Assembly: GCF_900090045.1 (NCBI RefSeq)
Contig: NC_041783.1
Coordinates: 1,994,001-2,058,000, forward strand
DNA from: Plasmodium malariae
Lineage: Eukaryota; Apicomplexa; Aconoidasida; Haemosporida; Plasmodiidae
DNA length: 64,000 nt
Direction: 5' to 3'
The notes beneath the pieces were generated by a model. That model ran no database searches, was not told the DNA's origin, and saw nothing but the letters and a program-made list of their open reading frames with translations. Below are positions 35,126 through 45,346 of this stretch, piece after piece; the first letter of the stretch is position 1, and each line of letters begins with the position of its first letter. The position numbers and the translations under genes were made by a program.

Positions 35126-35708
35126 ATGAACAAACAGGGATCAACGAACCGAATGGGAAGAATCAGCAAAATGGAAAAAATTTTGCAAAATAAAAACTAT
35201 CTAGGTGAATATAATTTAAAATTAAAATGGGCAGATCGAGCAGTTAAACGAAATAAAGGTACAGATATGTGTATACGCGTTATATATGTTTACGTAAAGC
35301 AAAATGTTGTTGCGTGCTTGGACATGGATGTTTTTAAGCCTTACAGTAGGAAAAAGTAAATGTGTTTTTTTTGCATCATAATTTCGTTTCTCTTTTTTAT
35401 TTCCAGCAAATTGACTATAAAATGGAAAGGACGTTCAAACGTTTGCTTATGTGTATACGCTCGCACGTATTACATATCTGCTCAGAATGCATACATATAT
35501 ATGTATGTACTATACCCATAAGCATGTATGTGCATATGAGTGAATGTTCTCCTCTCCGGAAGCCCGTAAAATTTCAGACTTTTAAAAAATCGTGTAAATT
35601 TTTATTTCTTTACCCCTTGTTTTAAACAGGTTTATGAAAACACAAAATGGTTTCAAATCTTCCTTATGCAACATCATTTTCGTAGTCCTGCAATTTACTA
35701 ATTTTACA
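35126..35708 (+). CDS. Candidate small multi-exon gene, unknown function
   Basis: A + frame from the ATGs at 35126/35171 encodes a basic segment with NLKLKWADRAVKRNK, ending near donors at 35258 (gtacag) or 35269 (gtgtat). A clear pyrimidine-rich acceptor (ttatttccag, 35397-35406) precedes an exon reading KLTIKWKGRSN or, in another phase, QIDYKMERTFKR. A second acceptor (ttttaaacag, 35620-35629) precedes VYENTKWFQIFLMQHHFRSPAIY and a stop at about 35708; an alternative frame there stays open to 35879. Splice phases cannot be fixed by eye: the GTGTAT donor with the KLTIK and VYENT frames gives about 67 residues. It starts only about 70 bp from the IST1-like exon on the other strand. Conserved function unknown. 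Confidence 0.28.
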
Positions 35709-36032
35709 CCAATGAATTTTACGCTTACAAAATTTGCTACTTATTATTTACAAAATTTACATGTACACGTTAATCTCGTTACTTATATTTATCAACAAAA
35801 TAAATTTAATTCAATATATGAAAGGGTTACATATAGGGATTTCTTATTTTTTTTTTTTATTGAACATCGTGTCATATAATTCTTATAGCACATATTACTT
35901 TATACATTTGGAGCAAAAGGAAAATTAAAAAAATAAAAATAAAAATAAAAAGAAGATATATCAAAATAAATATGACAAATATTAGTAAAATAACGAAATG
36001 AAAAAAAAAAAAGGGGTACGTGTTAATTTCAT

Positions 36033-36719
36033 TTAACCACCACCTCTTTTGGAGGCGTCCTCGAAACAGCTATATTGAGCTGCATTACTTTAAAAGAGAA
36101 ATATGCGCTTGAGGAAGTGCATTTCACGAGAGAGAATATGTAAAATAGGTATATAAAATTTGCCAATTTGGAACAGTAAAAAGACGAAGAAGTAAAATGA
36201 AAAATCGTTGAGGTGTTAGAGTTTTATTGTTCTCTTAATCGTAGAAGGGAAGTGCTATGTTTTGTTTTATTTTATTCTATTTCATTTTTTTTATTTTATT
36301 TTATTTCATTTTTTTTTTTTTTCGACCGTTTTAATATTCTTTTTGCATATATATCTACATTTACTTCCATACCTAGTTGTAAATAATAGGTAAGCACGAA
36401 ATATGTATGGTACTATCAGGTTGAGAGTTGTATAGCATAAACACAAATGCAAATTGCTCCCCCATTTTTTAGAATAAAAGAATTGAAAAAAATTGCTTTA
36501 TAAAATGGAGGGTATATATAGCACAAGAATTGCGATGCATTTGCATGTGTAATATTGATGGTGAGGAAATGGAAGATGGAGTAAGAGGATAAATAATAGA
36601 ACCTTTTTCCCCCAACTTTTATAATTTTATAATTTTTTTTTTCTATTGTCTATATACACTGATATTACACTGTAAAGAAGTAGGCGCGGTTTGTAAGATG
36701 CCTTAGGCTGATACAACAT
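36033..36719 (-). CDS. Candidate three-exon small membrane protein, 79 residues
   Basis: Minus-strand model with agreeing phases: exon 1 36658-36719 (ATG, MLYQPKASYKPRLLL, donor GTATAT), exon 2 36373-36495 (acceptor ataaag, donor AG-GTATGG), and exon 3 36033-36087 (acceptor tcttttaaag, ending in Lys-Arg-Gly-Gly-Gly-stop). Exon 2 encodes a hydrophobic stretch (LNLIVPYIFRAYLLF), so the product would have one or two short membrane segments. The three segments are islands of clearly higher GC in T-rich DNA. The 5' end is least sure: the high-GC region continues to about 36757, and an acceptor-like ctacag precedes the ATG. A structured non-coding RNA is the rival reading of the first island. Confidence 0.35.
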
Positions 36720-37939
36720 CTGTAGTAGCCCAAGGAGTTAGAGGCATGTTTGGTACATATAGATGTATATATACGCTTACACATATATGTATATATGTAC
36801 TGCTATCTCCTTTTATGCTAGCACAAAACCACATAAACGAGTTAATTTCTTAACAACATCAAGTGTAATATTTCTTTTTTTTCTTTTACGCCCCCATAAA
36901 GGAATGTATTATGTACCATGATTATACCTTTTTTTTTTTTTTTGGGAAAATATTTTCTCTTTTTTTATTTTTGTAAATCAAGTTCAAACTGTTTTTTTTG
37001 AAAAATATGTATTCTTTTTTTTATTTAATTTTTTTTTTTAAATACTCAAAAATTAACGAAAATTCCTAATTCCTATTTGGTTCCTTTTTTTCCTTACCCT
37101 CCCCCCTACTTTTTTTCATTTTAAAATGAAGTATATGTACTTGTTAAGTTTTTTTTTTTTCTTTTTTATGCTAAATAAAACAAAAAAAAAAAGAAAAATC
37201 AAAATAATATTAATGAAAAAAAACACATTTATTTTTTTCTTCATTTTATTTTATTATTTTTTTTTTTTTTGGTTTTTTTTATTTTTATACAATTTTATAA
37301 TTTAAGTCAATATTTATGTTACCATATATGTATTATATTATGTTCATATTTTTATTGGTTTAAAATTTGCATTTACATAAATATTCAGCAAAAATAAAGG
37401 ATAATATAGAATAATCTGTTTCCAAAGAAAATATAAAAAGAGGGGAAATATGATACATAAATATGAAGTATATTGTTACGTATACATTCCTATTTGTAAG
37501 AATAATGACAGTTTTAAGACGTTTATAAATGCGTGCTTGTATGTGTACAATTTTTCACAAATCGAGATAGAAGCCTGAATTGGCGTACATATATATACAT
37601 ATATATACATATATATACATATATATACATATATATATATATATATATGAATGTATATACATATATCCATATGTAAATATATCCATTTGTAAATATATCC
37701 ATATGTAAATATATCCATATGCAAATATATCCATATGCAAATATATCCATTTATAAATATATCCATTTATAAATATATCCATATGTAAATATATCCATAT
37801 GAAAATATATCCATTTGTAAATATATCCATATATGAAATTATACATATATGCATATATACACATAATAGACTAAATTTTGAATTCCTGTGTGATTTTATC
37901 GCAACAGCTTCTACAAAAGTTATATACTTATTTGTAAAA
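36720..37939. other. Intergenic DNA upstream of the C2/transmembrane gene
   Basis: A/T-rich promoter region of the + C2 gene, with T runs (36932-36944, 37257-37271), (TA)n near 37630 and the 16-bp array at 37655-37835. The + frame from 37799 runs into the true start at 37940 and is not itself supported. Confidence 0.55.
37655..37835. repeat. 16-bp minisatellite, atatccatatgtaaat type
   Basis: About eleven copies of a 16-bp unit (atatccatatgtaaat, with variants atttgtaa, atgcaa, ttataa). It ends about 105 bp before the ATG of the C2/transmembrane gene, so it sits in the promoter or 5' UTR. Confidence 0.9.
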
Positions 37940-40900
37940 ATGTCAACATGGATAAACAAAAAGTTAATATCATTTTCAGAGAAAGTAATTGAAAATGTGA
38001 TAGACTCCTTTGCCAACAAGAATGCACCAATTGAGAATATTCAGAATATACAGGGGGTAAGCGCAAGTTTGTATACGTGCGTACGTATCTATTTATGTAG
38101 ACATATGTACGTATGTGATTATATGTATATATACTCCTGTATGTACGTATATATCTACATGTATGTGTATGTATATATTTGTGTATATACCTATAAGTAC
38201 ATATGAACACTTGTATATGTTTATAAGAGCAAAAATGTATCAGCAGTGTGTTCTTCATTTCACATCGTTTCATGAAAATTGGCCACACAGAACACCGCGC
38301 AAGCGTCACCACGTGAATGCGTTTATATGAATGGCATTTATCTTTTTTTACCATGTGTTGTTATCGCTCATTTGGAGCAGCTCTAAATATGAATTTTTTC
38401 TTGTTATTTAATTATTTTTTGTTTTACATTTTTCGTTATTATTTGTTTTACCCCATTTCATCCTTTTTTGTTTTACATTTTTCGTTATTATTTGTTTTAC
38501 ATTTTTCGTTATTATTTGTTTTACATTTTTCGTTATTATTTGTTTTACATTTTTCGTTATTATTTGTTTTATATTTTTCGTTATTATTTGTTTTACCCCA
38601 TTTCATCCTTTTTTGTTTTACCCCATTTCATCATTTTTTGTTTTACCCCATTTCATTATATATATATTTATTTTTTTTGTTTCCCCTATCCTTCACCCAG
38701 ACGCAATTAGGAAAAATAATAAGCAAAGTAATCTCATCAAAATATTTTTTCAAAAATGACGATATATGTTACAATGCAAAGGACTTAGACTTCAACTGGA
38801 ATTTGAAAAAGAGGACAAAAAGGAGAAAACAAATTCGGAGCAGAGTTATAACAAAATCAATTGAGGATGAACTATTTGATGAGAATCAAAATAGAAGGAG
38901 AGGAGGAGATCAAAGAAAGAGGAGTGTGCAAAATGGGAGAAAAGGGCAAAAAAAATCCATAAGAAAAAGAATACCACGACAAAGTAGTGACAGCCAGAGT
39001 AAGGCGCGTGATCTGAGTATAGATAAACACGGAGAAGATGTTTATAATTATGTGTATAAAGATGAAAAAGATACGAATCAGCTAAAAATTGACGAATCAT
39101 ACATTACTTCTGCACTCTCATTGAATGCTAGGAATGTAGCAAGCGAAACTGATGAAAATAAAAAAGGATCAATGATAAAAAAAGATGTATTATTTAATTC
39201 TAGTGTGTGTAGTGTTTTGAGTGAAGTAAAAAATAAAGCATCATCTTTTAATTCAAACGAAGCCGCTGGATATGTCTCAGTGTCTTTCTGTACATCGAAT
39301 TATTCTTCAGATACGTCAACAAGTGTATCTGCTAATTCGTTCAAAGAATCGTCATCAATCGATACGAATGAAAAGTCATCATCGAACGTTCTGTCATCCT
39401 CCTGCTGTTCGTTTAAGACGGAAAAGGCTTCTCCACAAATGGGTCGCAATGAGAAGGAGGCTGTAAATGGGGGCGGTTTGGGTAGTGAGTTGGGTAGCGG
39501 CTTGTGTAGTGGTTTGCATAATGATCTGCAGAACAACTCGTTCAACTCCAACATTCTATCAACGGATAAGGATGCATGTGTGATGCAGAAGGAGAGCAGC
39601 TTGTGTAAAATAAATGTTTTTGTGAAAGAAGCGAAACTGCTCTTTTTTAACAAAAACGTGAGTATAAGTGATATATCAATATATGTAACAACGATAATAG
39701 AGGATAAGAAGTATGTGGGTAAGTTAAGAAAATTGAGCTCCAAAACTTTGCCTATGAACAACTTGACATTTAATGAATGCGTAAATCATAACCTGAAGGA
39801 CATATTTTCAGATATCGTTATAAATATAAAATATAAAAATCGAAAAAAAGAAAAAGAAGACATGATTTTAGGAAGAGTAATTATACCACTATTTTTACTT
39901 TTGAATACGTATAAATGTAAAATGAAAAGAATAAAAAATAAGATAAAATATTGTACGAAATGTTTTTTATGGTTACATATATTTCCATCAAATAATAAAT
40001 TATTTAATTATAAATTTTTTAAGCCTGTAGAAGGTTTCGAGGAATATGGAATGTTAAATCCATTGTATACATTAGGTTTCTTAAGTGTACAAGTAAAAAT
40101 TATTTTTAAGAGAAATCCTTTACTTTTAACCTTTTTTAGTAATATTAGGAAGCCCTTATTTTATTATAAAATGCCTATACAATTTGAACCTTTATATTGT
40201 CAGTATTATACTGAAAACTTTTTTGTCTATGTTACTCAGTTACCTATATGGTTGTACAAATTTTTTTACATATTTAATTCGAAGAGAATAGAAATTGTTC
40301 CTTTGAATTATTATGATTATGTTTTCATTTTTTTTTTTTGGTTATTTTTTTTTCGTTTGATTGTTATATGTCCCTTTTTTCATATCTTTGTTCATCTATT
40401 TTTCTGTATCATTTTTATATCCCTTTCGTATAAATATGGTATGATTAGATATAGCAGAAATGTAACATATAACTTTAGGCCAGTTCAGATGAGGAGGAAT
40501 GAAATGACTTATAAACATACGAAATGTAAGGCAAACACATCGTTATATACCCCTTCTAATGATACAAAAAATGTTCATTTTTTTGATAAGAACAGAAGGA
40601 TATCTCTTACTGCTAATGATATAGACTCAAATTATTGCAAAAGTCCATGTATTATGAGTGATGATGATAATACTGATAAAGCTTTATCTCCTGGGGATGG
40701 GGTACACGTAACTAATAAAAAATTATCAGGCGAATGTACCTCAGCAAAACGGGGGGAGGAAGGTACACATTCCAAAACTATACTAAGTGTTTATGACACA
40801 TACAAATCTTTCATAGCAAAGGGGGACCTGAAAAATGTTTTCAAGGGAATTGTAATTGATAGTAAGGATAGAAGCAATGGGGTGAAAGACAAAAAAAAAA

Positions 40901-43900
40901 AGAATGAAGGAGGAGGGGAAGCAGCTTTTAGGGGAAAAAATGGATGTGATGCTAACAGCTTGAATAGTACAAACAGTCTTGTCAACGAACTGAACACTAA
41001 CAGTAGCTTAAACAGTAACTTAGGCAGAACATTAAACAGTACATTAAACAGCATGAATAAAACGAGTAACAGCAGCGGAAAGGTGGTGTTCTTTCGAATT
41101 GAAGAAAACTGCTTTGTGAAAAAGGACGACACTGTGAATGATGATAATGCGAATGATGATAATGCGAATGATGATAATGCAAATGATGATAATTCGAATG
41201 ATGATAATGCGAATGATGGCAGTGTGAAGAAGACAGATGACATACTGAAGGAAGAGAAAAAAGATGCTGGGGTTGAAGCTAATATATCAGTGAGGAAAAC
41301 GAATGAGGGGAAATTGGACATGCTAAATGTTTCTGAAGAAATAAACAACAAAATTAACAATATGACAAAATTTGCAAAAAAATTACAGCACATGATGTTT
41401 GATAGTAAGGACAAAAACAAACTGGATTATTTTGACAAGGGAAAAAGTTTAAATAAATTCATGAGCATGTTCAATGGGAAAAATGAAAAGAGTGAAAAAA
41501 TTCATTCGGATGGCACGGAAAATGAGGAAGGGGAAGAAGAAGAAGAGAGAGGGGAGGAGGAGGAGGAGGAGAAAGAGGAGGAAGAGAAAGAGACGGATGA
41601 GGATGCGTATGAAGATGAAGATGAATATATCCATGTGGGGGAGGAAAAGGAATATCTTTTAAGTGACAGAAGAGGCGGTAAAAGTAAAAGTCAAAAAAAA
41701 GATGATCCGGATGACTTACCAAGCAGTGCACAAAAGAAGGTGCAACGTTTGGGTCACAACAAGGGAAGAGATAAATACAATAGAGAGATAGATAAGGAAA
41801 AGAAGTACATTCAACATGGATCCAAAATGAATAAGACAGTATACACAAACGATATAAGATTAAATTCGTCATGTACCATATCAGATGAAAAGAGTGTAGA
41901 TTACCACATGCGAATAAATAATGATGTTATTCCTAATTCACTTATAGTAAATAATAAGAAGATATCAATTAGTAGTAGTAAGATGGAAAGCACAAATATG
42001 ACATATAAAAATTTTGTTACTCTTTCTTCAGATAATAATAATAGGGGAGGAGATAGTCATTACTGTTATTCTAATAATATATTAGAATCAAAATTTACAA
42101 AAAAGAATTTTATTTTAGATACATTTAAGAATAATATGTCGTTATCTAATGAAACAAAAAATACAAATGATATAAAAAAGAAATATTCATTTATGCCAAT
42201 TGTAAAATCACCATTTCATAATTTTTATTTGTGTATGAGTACTATTGATAATAGAAGTATATCAATATTTTCAAATAATATAGATGTGCCTAATGTACAT
42301 TTACTACTTAATAGATGTCTGAATATGATAACATTAACTCAGAATTTCACGGGCATATTTACTATAATATATGAGAAGATAAATTATGCATTCAATTGGG
42401 ATTTTAGTTTCTATACTATTGTAAATATATTAATTTTGTTTTTTTTATGTTATAGTATTTCTTTAATTTTGTACATCTTATCTTTTATTCCTTTTCTTTT
42501 TTATCGATTCCTTTTTTTCCTCTTTCTCTCACTGGTTATTATAAGAAGTTATGAGTTAACGGAAGCAGGACATAGAGCTAGTTTATATTACAAGAAAAAG
42601 AAAAAAAAATGTAACAGTAAAAAAGGCATGAAATGTTTAGGATTGCAGGTTTATAATAAAATTTTTATTAGGATTATAAAAAATATATTAAAGAATGAAG
42701 AGGAGAAATCTATCAAGTATCTCTTTTGGAAATTCATTTTCAAGATTTACAAATATGTTAGCAAGAATGCTAGCAAACATGCATACACAGTTCTTCTCTA
42801 TATTTCTTTTGTTTTATTTTTTCTAAAAAATTGGTTTAGAAGACTTTTAATATTAAAGGATATTGAGCACATGAAGATAGCTAGGCTACAGGCCTTTAAA
42901 AATTTGTATTTTTTTATACATAACCGACTGACCAGGAAGGAAGCGATGTATGCTGGTGCTAGCAGTAACAACAATAATGCAGCTGGCGGTAATAGCAATA
43001 GTGCCGCTAGAAGCAACCCTGATGTAAGTAATAGCAACATTGCCACTAGCAGTAACGACAATAATGCTGCTACGTGTGATAGTAGTAACAACACTATGAA
43101 AGTGAGCGAGCACAACAATGGCTGTAATAGTAGTAATAGAATAAACGAAATATTCTCTCTTAATAGAAAAAGTTCGGGAGAAAAGAAATGTACATCAACA
43201 GATGAGAAAAATAAAAAAAAATTTTTGAATCCACAAGTATATGATACTTTTAGAAGTGTTGAAGAGTGTATTTATTCCTCTAGCGATAGGGAGGAAGCAC
43301 CTAGTGTAATAAATGATAACAAGGTTGTAAATATGGATGAAGATGACGACGATGATGTCGATTCTGTAAGTCAGCTAACGGATAACGGTACAATGAATGT
43401 TAACGTTGATATATTCCTTCACTATTATTTCAAGAAAAGGAAGTACGACCTCTTCAATAACTTCATAAACATTAACCGGAACCATATGTGTAAGTACACC
43501 GCGAGGAAAAGGGTGCATATATTAGAGTTGGAGCTATTATGAGAAGAGCTATTTCATCCAAATGATGGAAGTCAACTGACTACGGTCAAGTGACCACTGT
43601 CATGTGACTATACTGCCATGTGAATATACTGACATGTGAATATACTGACATGTGAATATACTGACATGTGAATATACTATCAAGTGGTCGCACGCAGATA
43701 GCTGCCTGTATACCTGAGTCATCGTTTGCTTTCGTGCGTGTTACATCACTGTGTGCACATACGCACGTGCAATACATATTGATTTTTCTTTTTCTTATTT
43801 TTTTCAGATATGTACAAGGACATAAACTTGCTGAACCATAATGAAGAACAAAAATTGAACTCGATAAATTACGAGGAATATTTTAATGGCTTAAACAATT

Positions 43901-43941
43901 ACTCAAGCTCGTATGACAACAACAAAAAAAGAAGAAGTTAA
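37940..43941 (+). CDS. C2-domain multi-pass membrane protein, MCTP-like
   Basis: Three exons: 37940-38056 (39 codons), 38701-43489 and 43808-43941, phases agreeing, 1679 residues. Residues ~342-506 form a C2-like beta domain (KINVFVKEAKLLFFN at its first strand, then ISIYVTTIIEDKKYVGKL and LGRVIIPLFLLL). A hydrophobic pair follows at ~578-620, and a second at ~1273-1323 preceded by LNRCLNMITLTQNFTGIFTI, which resembles the region before the last membrane segments of MCTP (multiple C2 and transmembrane) proteins. A further hydrophobic run lies at ~1403-1418. In between are Asn/Asp repeats (NDDNA units ~850-878), an acidic block and Ser/Asn tracts. MCTP and ferlin proteins tether or fuse ER and other membranes. 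Only one C2 is clear, and the usual Ca-binding Asp set is not evident. The first intron is repeat-filled, so the long frame beginning at 38317 is a read-through. Confidence 0.82.
38400..38665. repeat. 24-bp minisatellite inside intron 1 of the C2/transmembrane gene
   Basis: Tandem units of ttttacatttttcgttattatttg (24 bp), about five copies, flanked by a second family of ttttaccccatttcatcc units. It ends just before the pyrimidine tract and acceptor at 38700, so the array forms part of the intron's 3' region. Confidence 0.9.
43590..43682. repeat. 16-bp repeat inside intron 2 of the C2/transmembrane gene
   Basis: Five to six copies of tgacatgtgaatatac and close variants (tgtcatgtgactatac), within the 318-bp intron between 43490 and 43807. 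Confidence 0.85.
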
Positions 43942-44205
43942 ATCTGTCCGCAGCCTTATGCAGGAAACACTACAACAGTGCAACTGTTCATCCATGCGAC
44001 TATATGTGCTGGCTTATTTTGAGGGTTAATTTTAGCCTTTTCCGTTTATTTATTTTGTTTTCTTCACGTTACGATTCTTTCTTTCCATTCCGTTCTGTTC
44101 CGTTTTTTTTTTTTTTTTTTTTTTTAAATTTTCCCTTTCTATTTGTTAATATGATCTATGCTTTTTTTTTTTGTAATTTTTCTTAATTAAGTATTAGCAA
44201 ACTAC

Positions 44206-44542
44206 TTATTCAAGAAATTGATAAAAACATTTTTCACGGTGTGGTAAAATGCTAAACTGCATAAACACACGAGAGCCATCCTGAATGAAAGGATGAAAGA
44301 TAAATATATATCTTGAATGTATTTCAATCTTCTCGTCACACACATTTTTTTAAAAAATACAAACAAAAATCGTTTTACCAAATTAATCAAACAATATATA
44401 AATATACAAAGTGTAAATTTCTTTTTTTTGTTGTCTTTTTTTTTCTTGCTTATTAATTAATTCATAAGGAGAACCCTCTTAACAGTCATATGAGTACCGT
44501 TAAAACATAATTGTTTTTTATATGTATCGATTTAATAAAGCA

Positions 44543-44574
<32 letters not shown>

Positions 44575-45133
44575 AAAAGGGGAAAAAAAACCTAACCAAA
44601 AATTAAGTTAAAATATTGCAAACTATGGCAAAATATAGAGTATGCAAAAAAAAAAAAAAAAAAAAAAAAAAAGGAACGGGTAAAGCAAATTAAAAAATTT
44701 ATTAAAAAAATATATTGACATAAAAATAGAGAAAAAATTGAGAAAAAATAGAGAGTGCCTATTAGGTTGTTTGTCCGTATGGTGTATACACGCGTGTATG
44801 TGCACGTGTGCGCTATCTCGTTTTTTTACCACATGAAGCAACTTGTTTTATAATTAAAAGTAGCATAGACAGACTCATATATTACACGAATAATTCAATT
44901 GCCGCTTAGCAAAAAAAAAAAAAAAAAATTATCTGTATGCGCCTGAATTTTGCCAGTATAGCTACTTTGCTCTTCTGTCTATCGTTATCGTATGTAATAT
45001 CCATTAGTACGGATGCGACATAAACAATATGCTCATCACTCATAATAATACTGCAAATCATATACATATCTGCGTATGGGCATTCTAAAAAAATATGACT
45101 GAAAAATGAAGCAGCGAAAAAATGCAACGTCAT
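44206..45133 (-). CDS. Candidate two-exon small gene, about 80 residues
   Basis: Minus-strand model: exon 1 44966-45133 (ATG at 45133, 56 codons, ending ..DNDRQKSK before donor GTAGCT), an intron of about 685 bp holding A/T homopolymers, acceptor ctttcattcag, and exon 2 44206-44280 (DGSRVFMQFSILPHREK.. to TAA), both phase 0. The core of exon 1 (ECPYADMYMICSIIM, then HIVYVASVLMDITYD) is protein-like and open for over 50 codons. Without the intron the frame ends in a poly-Phe run from a T tract. I recognise no family; a small beta/alpha protein is possible. The first ~16 residues may instead belong to an intron (a tag acceptor precedes the GAATGC at ~45090). Confidence 0.38.
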
Positions 45134-45346
45134 CGTGACCTATTTTGTATGTTCTATATACACAAAACAACTTCTGCTAATTTTTTCAATGGTAACTCTA
45201 TATTTTTTATTTTTTTTTATTTTTTAAAAATAATTATAAAATTTAAGTGTGTTCTTAATTTAAGCTCATCTTATTACTCCTACTGCTCTGGGCACTCCTG
45301 CCGCTACACTTGTTGTCTAACCGTCGATATCCACTTGATAACTTAC

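Noticed and set aside
38317..38700. N-terminal 128 residues of the long + frame (FRYYLFY repeats) as part of the C2 protein
   Set aside because: A 24-bp intronic minisatellite ending in a pyrimidine tract and cag acceptor; a phase-matched first exon with its own ATG and GTAAGC donor lies at 37940-38056.
40791..41872. Minus-strand frames of 133-209 codons
   Set aside because: Antisense to low-complexity Asn/Asp/Glu codons of the C2/transmembrane gene.
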